NCBI RefSeq assembly: GCF_000785435.2
Contig: NZ_JTDB02000018.1
Coordinates: 19,838 to 83,837 of the forward strand
Direction of reading: 5' to 3'
From: Paraburkholderia sacchari
Lineage (GTDB): Bacteria; Pseudomonadota; Gammaproteobacteria; Burkholderiales; Burkholderiaceae
DNA: 64,000 nucleotides
Shown here: positions 8,579-16,938 of the stretch, one piece after another
How the letters are laid out: each line of letters begins with the position of its first letter
Position numbering within the stretch: position 1 is the first letter of the stretch
Notes under the pieces: generated by a model
Told to the model about the DNA's origin: nothing
The model's input: only the letters and a program-made list of their open reading frames with translations
Database searches by the model: none
Made by a program: the position numbers and the translations under genes

Positions 8579-9079
8579 GCCTGACATGCTCCGTTTGCGC
8601 GACACCATTGATCGGGAATGAACACTAAAGTACCGCGCCCGTGGCCCCCTGCAAAGATCCACGGAGCGTGTCTCCGTTGGGGCCACATGGCTGCAGTGCG
8701 CATGCCGCAGGAAATTTCGAGCGATGTGTAACCCGTTGCGCGTCGCCGGCGAATTAGCCTGAACGGACCCGCAGGCGAGAGGTGCAAGCGGGCAGGTTCA
8801 TTGGCGGAGAACGAAAGCGTGAGCTGGGCGGACACAGCGGCGGGATGGATGCAGGCCGATGAGCGTGACGTGCGAGGCAAGCAAGGGCCGCATGGCATGC
8901 GCCGTGCGGCCCGCGCTATTGCGGCGGCGGACGGCATGGGCTACGCTCTGTCGACCGCGCCCGTGCTGGACGGCGGCAACCTTGGCGCCGCCGCGTGCAA
9001 GCCTGCTGCAAGCGTCATAGCGGGTGCGGAGCTTGGCGCGCGCGCGCCATCCCTTCGGCCGGAGCACACAGGGCGCCCT
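8579..9079. other. Intergenic or N-terminal-extension stretch before the sigma factor
   Basis: The sigma-factor frame stays open back to a TTG at 8801, with in-frame ATGs at 8849, 8897 and 8936, but the encoded residues are Ala/Arg-rich with no recognisable domain and no good ribosome binding site. I read most of this stretch as promoter and leader region between the divergent GNAT and sigma genes. An N-terminal extension of the sigma factor cannot be excluded. Confidence 0.4.
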
Positions 9080-9625
9080 TTGCATCCCGCGGAAATCCGT
9101 CTCAAAGCACTGTTCGTCGACGGTCTCGAAGGCGACGCCGACGCCTACCGCCTTTTCCTCCAGGAACTCACGCGGCATTTGCGCGGCTTTCTGCGCCGCC
9201 GCATTCCGCAATTGCACGAGGACGTGGAAGACCTCGTGCAGGAGATTTTGCTCGCGGTGCACAACGCGCGTCACACGTGGCGTTCCGATGAACCGCTGAC
9301 CGCCTGGGTGCACGCCATCGCCCGCTATAAACTGATGGATTTTTTTCGCTCGCGCTCGCGCCGCGAATCGCTGAACGACCCTCTCGATGACCATACCGAC
9401 CTGTTCGCCACCGCCGACGACGAACCGGCGCAGGCGCGCCGCGACATCGGCAAGCTGCTCGACCAGTTGCCGGACAAGCAGCGCCTGCCCATCGTTCACG
9501 TGAAGCTCGAAGGACGTTCGGTGGTGGAAGCCGCACAGCTCACGGGGCTGTCGGAGTCGGCCGTGAAGGTGGGCATCCACCGTGGCCTGAAGGCGCTCGC
9601 CGCGCGTATCCGGGGGGCGCAATGA
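9080..9625 (+). CDS. ECF RNA polymerase sigma factor
   Basis: The ECF core is about 181 aa. Sigma region 2 spans about LKALFVDGLEGDADAYRLF through DVEDLVQEILLAVHNAR and the -10 recognition helix (AWVHAIARYKLMDFFR). Region 4 is the C-terminal helix-turn-helix (GRSVVEAAQLTGLSESAVKVGIHR). I place the start at TTG 9080, with AGGG six bases upstream, because this gives a normal ECF length; longer starts exist as far as 8801. The stop overlaps the next gene (ATGA), which encodes an NrsF-type membrane anti-sigma factor. The pair should act as a membrane-controlled stress switch. Confidence 0.85.
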   Translation: MHPAEIRLKALFVDGLEGDADAYRLFLQELTRHLRGFLRRRIPQLHEDVEDLVQEILLAVHNARHTWRSDEPLTAWVHAIARYKLMDFFRSRSRRESLNDPLDDHTDLFATADDEPAQARRDIGKLLDQLPDKQRLPIVHVKLEGRSVVEAAQLTGLSESAVKVGIHRGLKALAARIRGAQ

Positions 9626-10263
9626 AAACCGACGACCTGATCAATCTGCTTTCCACGGGCGTCGCGCGCGTGGATCGCAAGGCGGTCCTGCGCCGCTTCG
9701 CGCGCGCGCTGCCGCTTGGGCTGGCCGGATCGCTCGCGATCGTCATGATGGTGTTCGGTGTGCGGCCCGACCTCATGAGCGTGGCGCAAACGCCGATCTT
9801 CTGGGCCAAGCTCGCCTTCCCGCTTGCCGTGACGCTCACTGCCGCGCTGGTCGTGAGCCGGCTGGGACGCCCGGGCGTGCGCGGCGGCTACGCGTGGGCG
9901 CTGGTGGCCGCGCCCTTCGTTTGCGTGTGGCTGGCGGGGTGGCTCACGCTGGGCGCCGCCGCGCCAGCCGAGCGCGTGCCGCTCATGCTCGGCACGTCGT
10001 GGCGCACGTGCCCGTTCAACATCCTGCTGCTTTCGGTGCCCACCTTCGCGGCGGTGTTCTGGGCCGCGCGGGGCCTCGCGCCCACGCGCCCGCGCCTCGC
10101 CGGCGCCGCTGCGGGCCTCTTTGCAAGCGGGCTGGCCACCATTGCCTATTGCGTGCACTGCCCGGAAATGAGCCCGGCGTTCTGGAGCATCTGGTACGCG
10201 ATCGGCATGCTGTTGCCTGCTGCGCTGGGAGCGTGGCTCGGGCCGCGGCTGTTGCGCTGGTAA
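9622..10263 (+). CDS. NrsF (DUF1109) family membrane anti-sigma factor
   Basis: A 213 aa protein with a short cytoplasmic N-terminus (MKTDDLINLLSTGVARVD, the part expected to hold the sigma factor) followed by six hydrophobic segments. Cysteines occur in WRTCPFN and in AYCVHCPE. In Caulobacter, NrsF restrains the ECF factor SigF and cysteines take part in sensing metal or redox stress; by analogy this protein should hold the upstream sigma factor at the inner membrane. The 4-base overlap with the sigma gene couples their translation. Regulon not visible here. Confidence 0.85.
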   Translation: MKTDDLINLLSTGVARVDRKAVLRRFARALPLGLAGSLAIVMMVFGVRPDLMSVAQTPIFWAKLAFPLAVTLTAALVVSRLGRPGVRGGYAWALVAAPFVCVWLAGWLTLGAAAPAERVPLMLGTSWRTCPFNILLLSVPTFAAVFWAARGLAPTRPRLAGAAAGLFASGLATIAYCVHCPEMSPAFWSIWYAIGMLLPAALGAWLGPRLLRW

Positions 10264-10337
10264 GTTGGCCGCGCTGCTGACAGGCCGGCGCTCGCGTGGC
10301 CCAGCCCGAAGCAAGGGACGAGCCACGCCCGCAATGC

Positions 10338-11738
10338 TCAGCGCCCCTCGATACCGCCCGAGACCGCTGCGTTGCTTCGCAGTTCCTGTGCATCGCCGGT
10401 TTCAGGCTTGATGTCTTCGAGCGCGGCGCGGCTCGTTTCCACGCGCAGCACGAGAATGGCCGCGCACAGCACCGCAAGAACGCCGCTCACCATGGCGATC
10501 ACGCCCGACACGCCGAATCGCTCGTACAGCAGCAACGCGAGCCACGGCGTGACGATCGACGAGGCGCGCCCGACCGTTCCGGCCACGCCCGTGCCGCGCA
10601 GCCGCACCTCGGTGGGGAACAGCTCGGGAATGTAGCCGAACAGGCCCAGCGTGCAGATCGTGTAGATCGCGCTCACGAGGCAGAAGCCCACGAACATGAT
10701 GGCGGCGGGGTCGCGCAGCGTCACGTAGACCCAGCCGAGCGCGACGCTCACGACCGAGGAGATCAGGATGCCGCGCGCGCGGCCCACGCGATCGGCGATC
10801 AGATAGCCGATCAGGCCGCCCACGGGCGAGCCCACCGACATCACGAACACGAAGCCGAGCGACTTGACGACCGAGAGCCCTTGCGCGACGAAAAACGTCG
10901 GCAGCCATGCGATAAATCCGTACAAGCCCACGTTCACGCCCACGGCCGTGAGCGCCGCCACGACCGTGCGGCTGCGCATGCCCTTCGCGAACAACACGCC
11001 GAGCGGCACCTTGCCCTTGTTCAGATCGACGGCGCGCTGCACGGGCGGCAATTCACCCACCTGCGCACTGACCTCGCGCTCGATCGCGGCAAGCGTGGCT
11101 TGCGCCTCGTCGAGCCGGCCGACCGATTCGAGCCAGCGCGGCGACTCGGGCATGCGGTGCCGCAGGAACCAGACGACGAGCGCGCCCACGCCGGCGAGCG
11201 CGAACATATAGCGCCAGCCAAGATGCGGAATGACCCAGTAGCCCGCCGCGAGCGCCGCGAACAGGCCGCTATTGGTGATGATGGCGAGCAACGATACCCA
11301 CTTGCCGCGCGTGGCGGGCGGCACGAATTCGGCTAGCGTGCCCGCCGCGACGACGAGTTCCGCGCCCAGGCCCAGACCCATGATGAAGCGCAGCCCGATG
11401 AGCCATTCGATGTTGGGAGCAAAGCACGCGGCGATGGACGCGAGCCCGAACACGGCAAGGTTGAGCTGATACGAATAGCGTCGGCCGAGCCGGTCGCCGA
11501 GCCAGCCCGCAATGAACGCGCCGAGCATCATGCCGACGAACGTGGAGGACACGAACATCGCGCCGTGGTGAAGGTCGGTGAAACCCTCCTTGACCATGGC
11601 CGCAACGGAGCCATTGGCGAGATAGATGTCGAAGGCGTCGAGAAACGCGCCGCCGGCGATGAGACCGAGAATCTTCCAGTGGAAGCGGGAAATGGGCAGC
11701 CTGTCCAAACGCCCGGCGGCGTTGACCGGATGTTGCAT
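10338..11738 (-). CDS. MFS transporter (sugar/organic acid:proton symporter type)
   Basis: A 466 aa protein with twelve predicted membrane helices. MFS signatures are clear: GWLGDRLGRRYSY between helices 2 and 3, the GLGLGAELVVA region of helix 4, and a central loop after RHRMPESPRWLES. AGGAG lies eight bases before the ATG. It is the last gene of a minus-strand group with CaiB, acyl-CoA dehydrogenase and MaoC genes, so it probably imports the acid which that pathway activates. The gap to the CaiB gene is 134 bases, so a separate promoter is possible. Substrate inferred only from context. Confidence 0.85.
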   Translation of the reverse strand: MQHPVNAAGRLDRLPISRFHWKILGLIAGGAFLDAFDIYLANGSVAAMVKEGFTDLHHGAMFVSSTFVGMMLGAFIAGWLGDRLGRRYSYQLNLAVFGLASIAACFAPNIEWLIGLRFIMGLGLGAELVVAAGTLAEFVPPATRGKWVSLLAIITNSGLFAALAAGYWVIPHLGWRYMFALAGVGALVVWFLRHRMPESPRWLESVGRLDEAQATLAAIEREVSAQVGELPPVQRAVDLNKGKVPLGVLFAKGMRSRTVVAALTAVGVNVGLYGFIAWLPTFFVAQGLSVVKSLGFVFVMSVGSPVGGLIGYLIADRVGRARGILISSVVSVALGWVYVTLRDPAAIMFVGFCLVSAIYTICTLGLFGYIPELFPTEVRLRGTGVAGTVGRASSIVTPWLALLLYERFGVSGVIAMVSGVLAVLCAAILVLRVETSRAALEDIKPETGDAQELRSNAAVSGGIEGR

Positions 11739-11872
11739 GGTGTTGTCTCCTGAATGGATTCGCCGCGAAGTTGTTATTTTTTTGCGGCTTGCATATCGTC
11801 CAATAAATTCTGGACTACTACGGTATTAAGTGATTTTCGGCCGATCAGTGTCGATGAAGCCGCATGGCGAAA

Positions 11873-13051
11873 TCAAACCGTACCGCTCTCTCGCAGCGTG
11901 CGAATGCGCGCTTCGTCGTAACCGAGTTCTTGCAGGATGGCGTCGGTGTGCTGGCCGAGCGCGGGCACGGGATCCATGCGCGGGTTATCGGTGCGCGTCG
12001 CGCCCGGCGGCAGCAGCGCGGGAATCTCGCCGGCCGGCGTGTCCACGCGCGTCCAGCGCTCGCGCGCGGCGAGCTGTGCGTGTTCCCAAACTGCGTGCAT
12101 GTCGTTGATATGCGCGTTCGCGATCTTCGCTTCTTCCAGCCGCTCGATCACGTCGCCGGCCGTGAGCGCGCCAAACGCCGTTTCGATCAGCTTGGCCAGT
12201 TTCGCGCGATGCGTCACGCGGCGGCTGTTCGAGCAGAACCGCTCGTCCTCGGCCAGCGCCGGTTGGCGCAGGACCGTTTCGCAGAAGCTCTTCCATTCGC
12301 GCTCGTTTTGCAGGCCGAGCATGACGGACTTTCCGTCGCCGGCCTTGAACGGCCCGTACGGATAGATCGTTGCGTGCGCCGCGCCGTTGCGCTGCGGCGG
12401 CGTCTGGCCGTCGATCGCGTAGTAGAGCGGGTAGCCCATCCACTCGACCATGCATTCCAGCATCGACACGTCGATACGCCGGCCGCGCCCGGTCTTGCCG
12501 CGCTCGATGAGCGCCGCGAGGATGCTCGAATACGCATGCATGCCGGCCGAGATATCGGCGATCGAGCAGCCGGCCTTGGCCGGCTCGTCGGGCGAGCCGG
12601 TGATGCTGAGAAAGCCGGACTCGCTCTGGATCAGCAGGTCATAGGCTTTCTTGTCGCGATACGGGCCGTCGCTGCCGTAGCCGGAGATATCGCACACGAT
12701 CAGGCGCGGGTAGCGCTCGCGCAGCGTCTCGTAGTCGAGCCCGAGGCGCTGCGTGGCGCCGGGCGCGAGATTCTGCACGAATACGTCGGCGTCGTCGAGC
12801 AGCGCGTGCACGATGGCGAGCGCCTCGGCGCGCTTCACGTCTAGCGTGAGGCTTTCTTTCGAGCGGTTGGTCCAGACGAAATGCGAAGCGAGGCCGTGCA
12901 CGCGTTCGTCGTAGCCGCGCGCGAAGTCGCCCGCGCCAGGGCGCTCGACCTTGATGACGCGCGCGCCCAGATCCGCGAGCTGGCGGGTGCAGAAGGGCGC
13001 GGCGATCGCATGCTCGAACGTGACGACCTTGATGCCTTCGAGAGGGCGCAT
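11873..13051 (-). CDS. CaiB/BaiF family CoA-transferase (class III)
   Basis: Starts at the ATG at 13051 with GGAG six bases upstream; the open frame extends to 13489 but that part is out-of-frame shadow of the dehydrogenase gene. The 392 aa protein opens with MRPLEGIKVVTFEHAIAAPFC and shows the family landmarks GARVIKVERPGAGDFAR and YGSDGPYRDKKAYDLLIQ, where the aspartate of the DLLIQ segment aligns with the class III catalytic Asp. These enzymes move CoA between carboxylic acids (often from succinyl-CoA). It sits 29 bases after the acyl-CoA dehydrogenase gene, in the same operon. Confidence 0.92.
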   Translation of the reverse strand: MRPLEGIKVVTFEHAIAAPFCTRQLADLGARVIKVERPGAGDFARGYDERVHGLASHFVWTNRSKESLTLDVKRAEALAIVHALLDDADVFVQNLAPGATQRLGLDYETLRERYPRLIVCDISGYGSDGPYRDKKAYDLLIQSESGFLSITGSPDEPAKAGCSIADISAGMHAYSSILAALIERGKTGRGRRIDVSMLECMVEWMGYPLYYAIDGQTPPQRNGAAHATIYPYGPFKAGDGKSVMLGLQNEREWKSFCETVLRQPALAEDERFCSNSRRVTHRAKLAKLIETAFGALTAGDVIERLEEAKIANAHINDMHAVWEHAQLAARERWTRVDTPAGEIPALLPPGATRTDNPRMDPVPALGQHTDAILQELGYDEARIRTLRESGTV

Positions 13052-13080
13052 GAGAGTCTCCGTGGTGCAGTCACAAGCGA

Positions 13081-14241
13081 TCAGAACGAACGCGGCAGGT
13101 CGAGAATATGTTCGGCCACGTACGAGAGAATCAGGTTCGTCGAGATCGGCGCGACCTGATAGAGACGCGTCTCGCGGAACTTGCGCTCCACGTCGTATTC
13201 GCAGGCGAAGCCGAAGCCGCCGTGGAATTGCAGGCAGGCGTTCGCAGCTTCCCACGACGCGTCCGCGGCGAGCAGCTTGGCCATGTTCGCCTGCGCGCCG
13301 CACGGCTCGTGCGCATCGAAGCGGCGCGCCGCCTCGAAGCGCATCAGGTTGGCAGCTTCCACGTTGACGAACGCGCGCGCGATGGGGAACTGCACGCCCT
13401 GGTTCTGGCCGATCGGGCGGCCGAATACCTGGCGATCCTTCACATATTGCGAGACCTTGTCGATGAACCAGTAGCCGTCGCCGATGCACTCGGCGGCAAT
13501 CAGCGTGCGTTCGGCGTTCAGCCCGTCGAGAATGTATTTGAAACCCTTGCCTTCCTCGCCGATCAGGTTCTCGGCGGGGATCTCGAGGTTGTCGAAAAAG
13601 AGTTCGTTGGTTTCGTGATTGACCATGTTCAGGATCGGCTGCACGGTCAGCCCCTTGCCGATGGCTTCATGCAGATCGACCATGAAAATCGACATGCCGT
13701 CGCTTTTCTTCGTCACGTCCGAGAGCGGCGTGGTGCGCGCGAGCAGGATCATGAGGTCGGAGTGCTGCACGCGCGAGATCCACACCTTCTGACCGTTGAT
13801 CACGTAGCGATCGCTTTTGCGCACGGCCGTGGTCTTGATCTTCGTGGTGTCGGTGCCGGTGGTGGGCTCGGTCACGCCCATCGATTGCAGGCGCAGCTCG
13901 CCGCTCGCGATCCTGGGCAGATACTGGCGCTTCTGCTCGTCCGAGCCGTGGCGCAGCAGCGTGCCCATGTTGTACATCTGGCCGTGGCAGGCGCCGGAGT
14001 TGCCGCCGCTGCGATTGATCTCCTCCATGATGACCGAGGCCTCGGTGAGGCCGAGGCCTGAGCCGCCGTATTCCTGCGGGATCAGCGCAGCGAGCCAGCC
14101 CGCTTTCGTGAGTGCGTCGACGAAGGCTTCGGGATAGCCGCGCTCCTCGTCGATCTTGCGGAAATACTCGGCCGGAAACTGGCCGCACAAATCGCGCACG
14201 GCTTCGCGGATATCCTGGTAGTGATCGGTGGCTTCTTTCAT
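13081..14241 (-). CDS. Acyl-CoA dehydrogenase
   Basis: A 386 aa protein of normal length. The N-terminal helical domain is followed by the FAD-binding motif MGVTEPTTGTDTTKIKT and WISRVQHSDLMI, a middle beta domain, and a C-terminal helical domain with GRPIGQNQGVQFPIA and FHGGFGFACEYDVER. The glutamate in the last segment region is the likely catalytic base area for short/medium chain or acyl-branched substrates. It lies between the hydratase and CoA-transferase genes, so it should oxidise the acyl-CoA made by the transferase. Substrate unknown. Confidence 0.92.
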   Translation of the reverse strand: MKEATDHYQDIREAVRDLCGQFPAEYFRKIDEERGYPEAFVDALTKAGWLAALIPQEYGGSGLGLTEASVIMEEINRSGGNSGACHGQMYNMGTLLRHGSDEQKRQYLPRIASGELRLQSMGVTEPTTGTDTTKIKTTAVRKSDRYVINGQKVWISRVQHSDLMILLARTTPLSDVTKKSDGMSIFMVDLHEAIGKGLTVQPILNMVNHETNELFFDNLEIPAENLIGEEGKGFKYILDGLNAERTLIAAECIGDGYWFIDKVSQYVKDRQVFGRPIGQNQGVQFPIARAFVNVEAANLMRFEAARRFDAHEPCGAQANMAKLLAADASWEAANACLQFHGGFGFACEYDVERKFRETRLYQVAPISTNLILSYVAEHILDLPRSF

Positions 14242-14277
14242 CGTTTGGATTCCTGCGTATATCAGGGTGGATTGCGT

Positions 14278-15141
14278 TCAGGCGAGCACAGCGAGCGCCG
14301 ACATGGTCAGCGAGCCTTCGTGATCTTTAGCCCAGAGTTCGATGGACTGGCCGTCCGCTGCGCGGCGGCCGCATACGGTGAAGGCATGCCCGAGGAAGGT
14401 CGGGCGCACGGCCTTGTAGCGGTACTCGCGCACGACGGCATCGGGTGCGAAGCGCGCCACCGTGTCGAGCAGCAGTGTGGCGATCAGCGGCCCATGCACG
14501 ACGAGGTCCGGGTAGCCCTCCACGTTGCGCGCGTAGTCGCGGTCGTAATGAATGCGATGGCCGTTGAAGGTGAGCGCCGAATAGCGGAACAGCAGCGCTT
14601 CGGTGGGGTGGATCTCGCGCTGCCAGTCGATGTGAACGTCGGTGTGAACGTCGGCGGGAACCGGCGCGGGCGCTGGCTGCGGCTGGCCTGGCTGCGCGCT
14701 CTCGCGATATACGATGTCCTGCTCTTCGCGGATCGTGCTGACGCCATCGGCAATGATTTCGTGCTCGACGGTGACGAACGCGAGACGCCCGCTGCGTCCC
14801 GCCTTGTGCTCGACGCGAATCACGCGCGATATGCGCTGCGCCTGCGCGCCGATCACGAGCGGCGCATTGAACGTCATGCGCCCGCCCGCCGCCATGCGCC
14901 GTGGCAGGCCGAGATCGGGAAGGAAGCCGCCCTTGTGCGGATGCCCGTCGGGGCCCAGCTCGGCTTGCGGCGCGGCGGACCAGAAATAGAGCCAGTGCCA
15001 GATGGGGGGAAGCGCGTCGCCCGGTCCCGGCGTGCGGCCGCTGTCGAGCGTGGCGGCCAGCGCGGCAGCGGGTGCGGGGGATATGAGGTCGGTGACCGTC
15101 TGAACCGGCTGTATGAGCGGTTCCGGCAGCGGATGGTTCAT
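14278..15141 (-). CDS. MaoC-type hydratase (FAS1-like / mesaconyl-C4-CoA hydratase family)
   Basis: The ATG at 15141 is preceded by GGAG six bases upstream, giving 287 aa. It is a double hot-dog protein: an N-terminal FAS1-like dehydratase half (ALPPIWHWLYFWSAAPQAELGPDGHPHKGGFLPDLGLPRRMAAGG, cited in part) and a C-terminal half with FRYSALTFNGHRIHYDRDYAR and VVHGPLIATLLLD. That motif order is shared with mesaconyl-C4-CoA hydratase and HTD2-like enzymes. It is the first gene of the LysR-controlled operon, with CoA-transferase and dehydrogenase, consistent with breakdown of a branched or dicarboxylic acid through CoA thioesters. Confidence 0.8.
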   Translation of the reverse strand: MNHPLPEPLIQPVQTVTDLISPAPAAALAATLDSGRTPGPGDALPPIWHWLYFWSAAPQAELGPDGHPHKGGFLPDLGLPRRMAAGGRMTFNAPLVIGAQAQRISRVIRVEHKAGRSGRLAFVTVEHEIIADGVSTIREEQDIVYRESAQPGQPQPAPAPVPADVHTDVHIDWQREIHPTEALLFRYSALTFNGHRIHYDRDYARNVEGYPDLVVHGPLIATLLLDTVARFAPDAVVREYRYKAVRPTFLGHAFTVCGRRAADGQSIELWAKDHEGSLTMSALAVLA

Positions 15142-15208
15142 CGCCGTCTCCAGCGCTGGTTCGGCCAACGCATTGCTATAGAAAGGATGGGTCGACTGTA
15201 GGCGAATG

Positions 15209-15223
15209 TTCCGCGACGCGGAA
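15209..15223. promoter_or_regulatory. Perfect palindrome between divergent LysR gene and CoA operon
   Basis: TTCCGCG-A-CGCGGAA has 7-bp perfect arms around one base. It lies 68 bases before the hydratase gene and 75 bases before the LysR gene, in the right place for a shared operator. Binding by the LysR protein is inferred. Confidence 0.5.
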
Positions 15224-15297
15224 ATACGGATTGAATGTGCCGGTCATAAGCGTATCCTATGGCTCTCGCATCTCAAGGGCAGCAAGGGCCCAGGCTC

Positions 15298-16245
15298 ATG
15301 GACGTTCGCCAGCTTCGTTACTTCGTGAACATCGTCGATTACGGCAGTCTCGGCAAAGCCGCGGAAAAGCTCTACGTGGCGCAGCCGTCGCTCAGCCAGC
15401 AGATCGCGAAGCTGGAAGACGATCTGGCCGTGCCGCTGCTCGTACGCAGCCCGCAGGGCGTGAAGCCTACTGCCGCGGGCCAGGCGCTGTACCGTCACGC
15501 ACGCCTCGTGCTACATCAGATGGAGCAATTGCGCCAGGAAGTGCGCGAGGGCGTGGGCGCGGAATCGGGCACGGTCGCCATCGGCCTGCCCACGACCATG
15601 GCCTCGGTGCTGGCGATGCCGGTTTTCGAGCGCGTGCGCGAGCGCTACCCCGGCATTCGCCTGCAGTTCTTCGAGAGCATGAGCGGCTATCTGAACGAAC
15701 TGCTCGCCAACGGCCGTCTCGATCTGGCCATTCTGTTTCGCGACACGGCTACGCCGGGCATCTCCGCGCTGCCGGTGCTCGATGAAGAGCTTTATGTGCT
15801 CGGCGAACCGGGGCTGCCCGCCCGGGCGCGCACGTGTGCGCTCGCGGCGCTCGCCGACGTGCCGCTGGTGGCGCCCGGCGTGGCCAACGGCCTGCGCCTG
15901 CTGCTCGAACGAATCTTCGCGCGCGAACAGGTGCCGTTGAATATCGTCGCGGATGTGGACTCGTTGCCCATGCTGCTCTCGGTCGCGCAGTCCGGCGCGG
16001 CGTGCACGATCCTGCCCGCTTCGGCGCTGGCGCTGCGCGCGCCGGCCGAGCGGCCGAAGATGCGGCGCATTGTCGATCCGGCGATCCGGCGGCCGGCGAG
16101 CATTTGCTGGCCCAACGCGTTGCCGGTAAGCTCGGCTTCGCTAGCCGTGCGGCGCACGCTGTGCGAGTTGATCGAGGAGCTTTGCGCGAGCGGTGTGTGG
16201 ACGGGGATCGAACTGAGGGAGGGGGGATTGGCGGCGGCGGGTTGA
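15298..16245 (+). CDS. LysR-family transcriptional regulator
   Basis: A 315 aa protein from the ATG at 15298, which begins MDVRQLRYFVNIVDYGS exactly as LysR proteins do; an in-frame ATG at 15259 adds residues without homology. The HTH is at about residues 18-40 (AAEKLYVAQPSLSQQIAKLE), followed by the two-lobed effector domain. It faces the MaoC/acyl-CoA dehydrogenase/CaiB operon across about 155 bases that include a perfect palindrome, so it is the likely activator of that operon. The NAC/Cbl-like features suggest an organic acid effector, not a specific one. Confidence 0.9.
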   Translation: MDVRQLRYFVNIVDYGSLGKAAEKLYVAQPSLSQQIAKLEDDLAVPLLVRSPQGVKPTAAGQALYRHARLVLHQMEQLRQEVREGVGAESGTVAIGLPTTMASVLAMPVFERVRERYPGIRLQFFESMSGYLNELLANGRLDLAILFRDTATPGISALPVLDEELYVLGEPGLPARARTCALAALADVPLVAPGVANGLRLLLERIFAREQVPLNIVADVDSLPMLLSVAQSGAACTILPASALALRAPAERPKMRRIVDPAIRRPASICWPNALPVSSASLAVRRTLCELIEELCASGVWTGIELREGGLAAAG

Positions 16246-16273
16246 GTTGCGCCTGCAGGGAGGTCGGCACCCG

Positions 16274-16301
16274 GAGGCCAGCCACACGGGAGGCTGGCCT
16301 C
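16274..16301. terminator. Hairpin terminator between convergent genes
   Basis: GAGGCCAGCC / GGCTGGCCTC form a perfect 10-bp stem with an 8-base loop, between the ends of the LysR gene (+) and the PRC-barrel gene (-). It can work in both directions. Confidence 0.7.
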
Positions 16302-16309
16302 GCGCGCGA

Positions 16310-16747
16310 TTAGTGCTTGCTATCGACGCGCTTGGGCTTGGGCGGCGAGTCGATCTTGGCGTACTGGAATGCCGGGGTGGCCTTGAGCGCTTCCTTGGTC
16401 GCGCCCGGCAGATACAGGTTGCCGTTGCGCACGTCGAGTGAGGCGATAGGCACGGCCACGTCATGCGCGGCGACGCCGAGGAAGCCACCCGCTGCGACGA
16501 TGGCGGCCGACACCGTGCCATCCGGCGCGACGATCAGGTCGCGCACCGTGCCGACCTTGGCATTGTCGTCGTTATAGACGGCCTTGCCGAGCACGCTCTT
16601 CTTCACGCTCCAGCCTTCGAGCAGCGCCTGCGACTGCTCGACCGTCACGGAAAGCGGCTGCGCGCCGGCTACCTGAGCTTGCGCACCTGCGCTGGCCACG
16701 CTTGCGGCCACAACCGCAACTGTCAACATCGTCATGCGGAAAGACAT
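16310..16747 (-). CDS. PRC-barrel domain protein, exported
   Basis: A 145 aa protein; AGGAG lies eight bases before the ATG. It has an N-terminal signal peptide (hydrophobic run ending ASAGAQAQ) and one PRC-barrel domain: SVKKSVLGKAVYNDDNAKVGTVRDLIVAPDG, then an Ala/Gly strand region and VPIASLDVRNGNLYLPGATKEAL. PRC barrels are small beta barrels found in RimM and in photosynthetic reaction-centre H subunits; secreted versions are common in Burkholderiales and have no assigned role. It stands alone between a LysR gene and a glycosyltransferase. Confidence 0.8.
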   Translation of the reverse strand: MSFRMTMLTVAVVAASVASAGAQAQVAGAQPLSVTVEQSQALLEGWSVKKSVLGKAVYNDDNAKVGTVRDLIVAPDGTVSAAIVAAGGFLGVAAHDVAVPIASLDVRNGNLYLPGATKEALKATPAFQYAKIDSPPKPKRVDSKH

Positions 16748-16938
16748 TTACCGTACTCCTGATTCAAGGGTCTGCTTCAAGGTGAACGCGCGGCGGGGGC
16801 TGCGCAGAACAACAATCGAGCCGTAATACTAGCGGGATTGAAGCAGAGACGCGTGTGAGGTGGCATGGGGCGGGGCGCATCAGGTCTGCGCGATATCAAG
16901 CTGGCCCAATCTCGGGCCCGCGCAGGCGTGACTCGCGA

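Noticed and set aside
9496..10326. 276-codon minus-strand frame over the NrsF gene
   Set aside because: Arg/Gln/Ala-rich shadow composition; the plus strand has a coupled sigma/anti-sigma pair.
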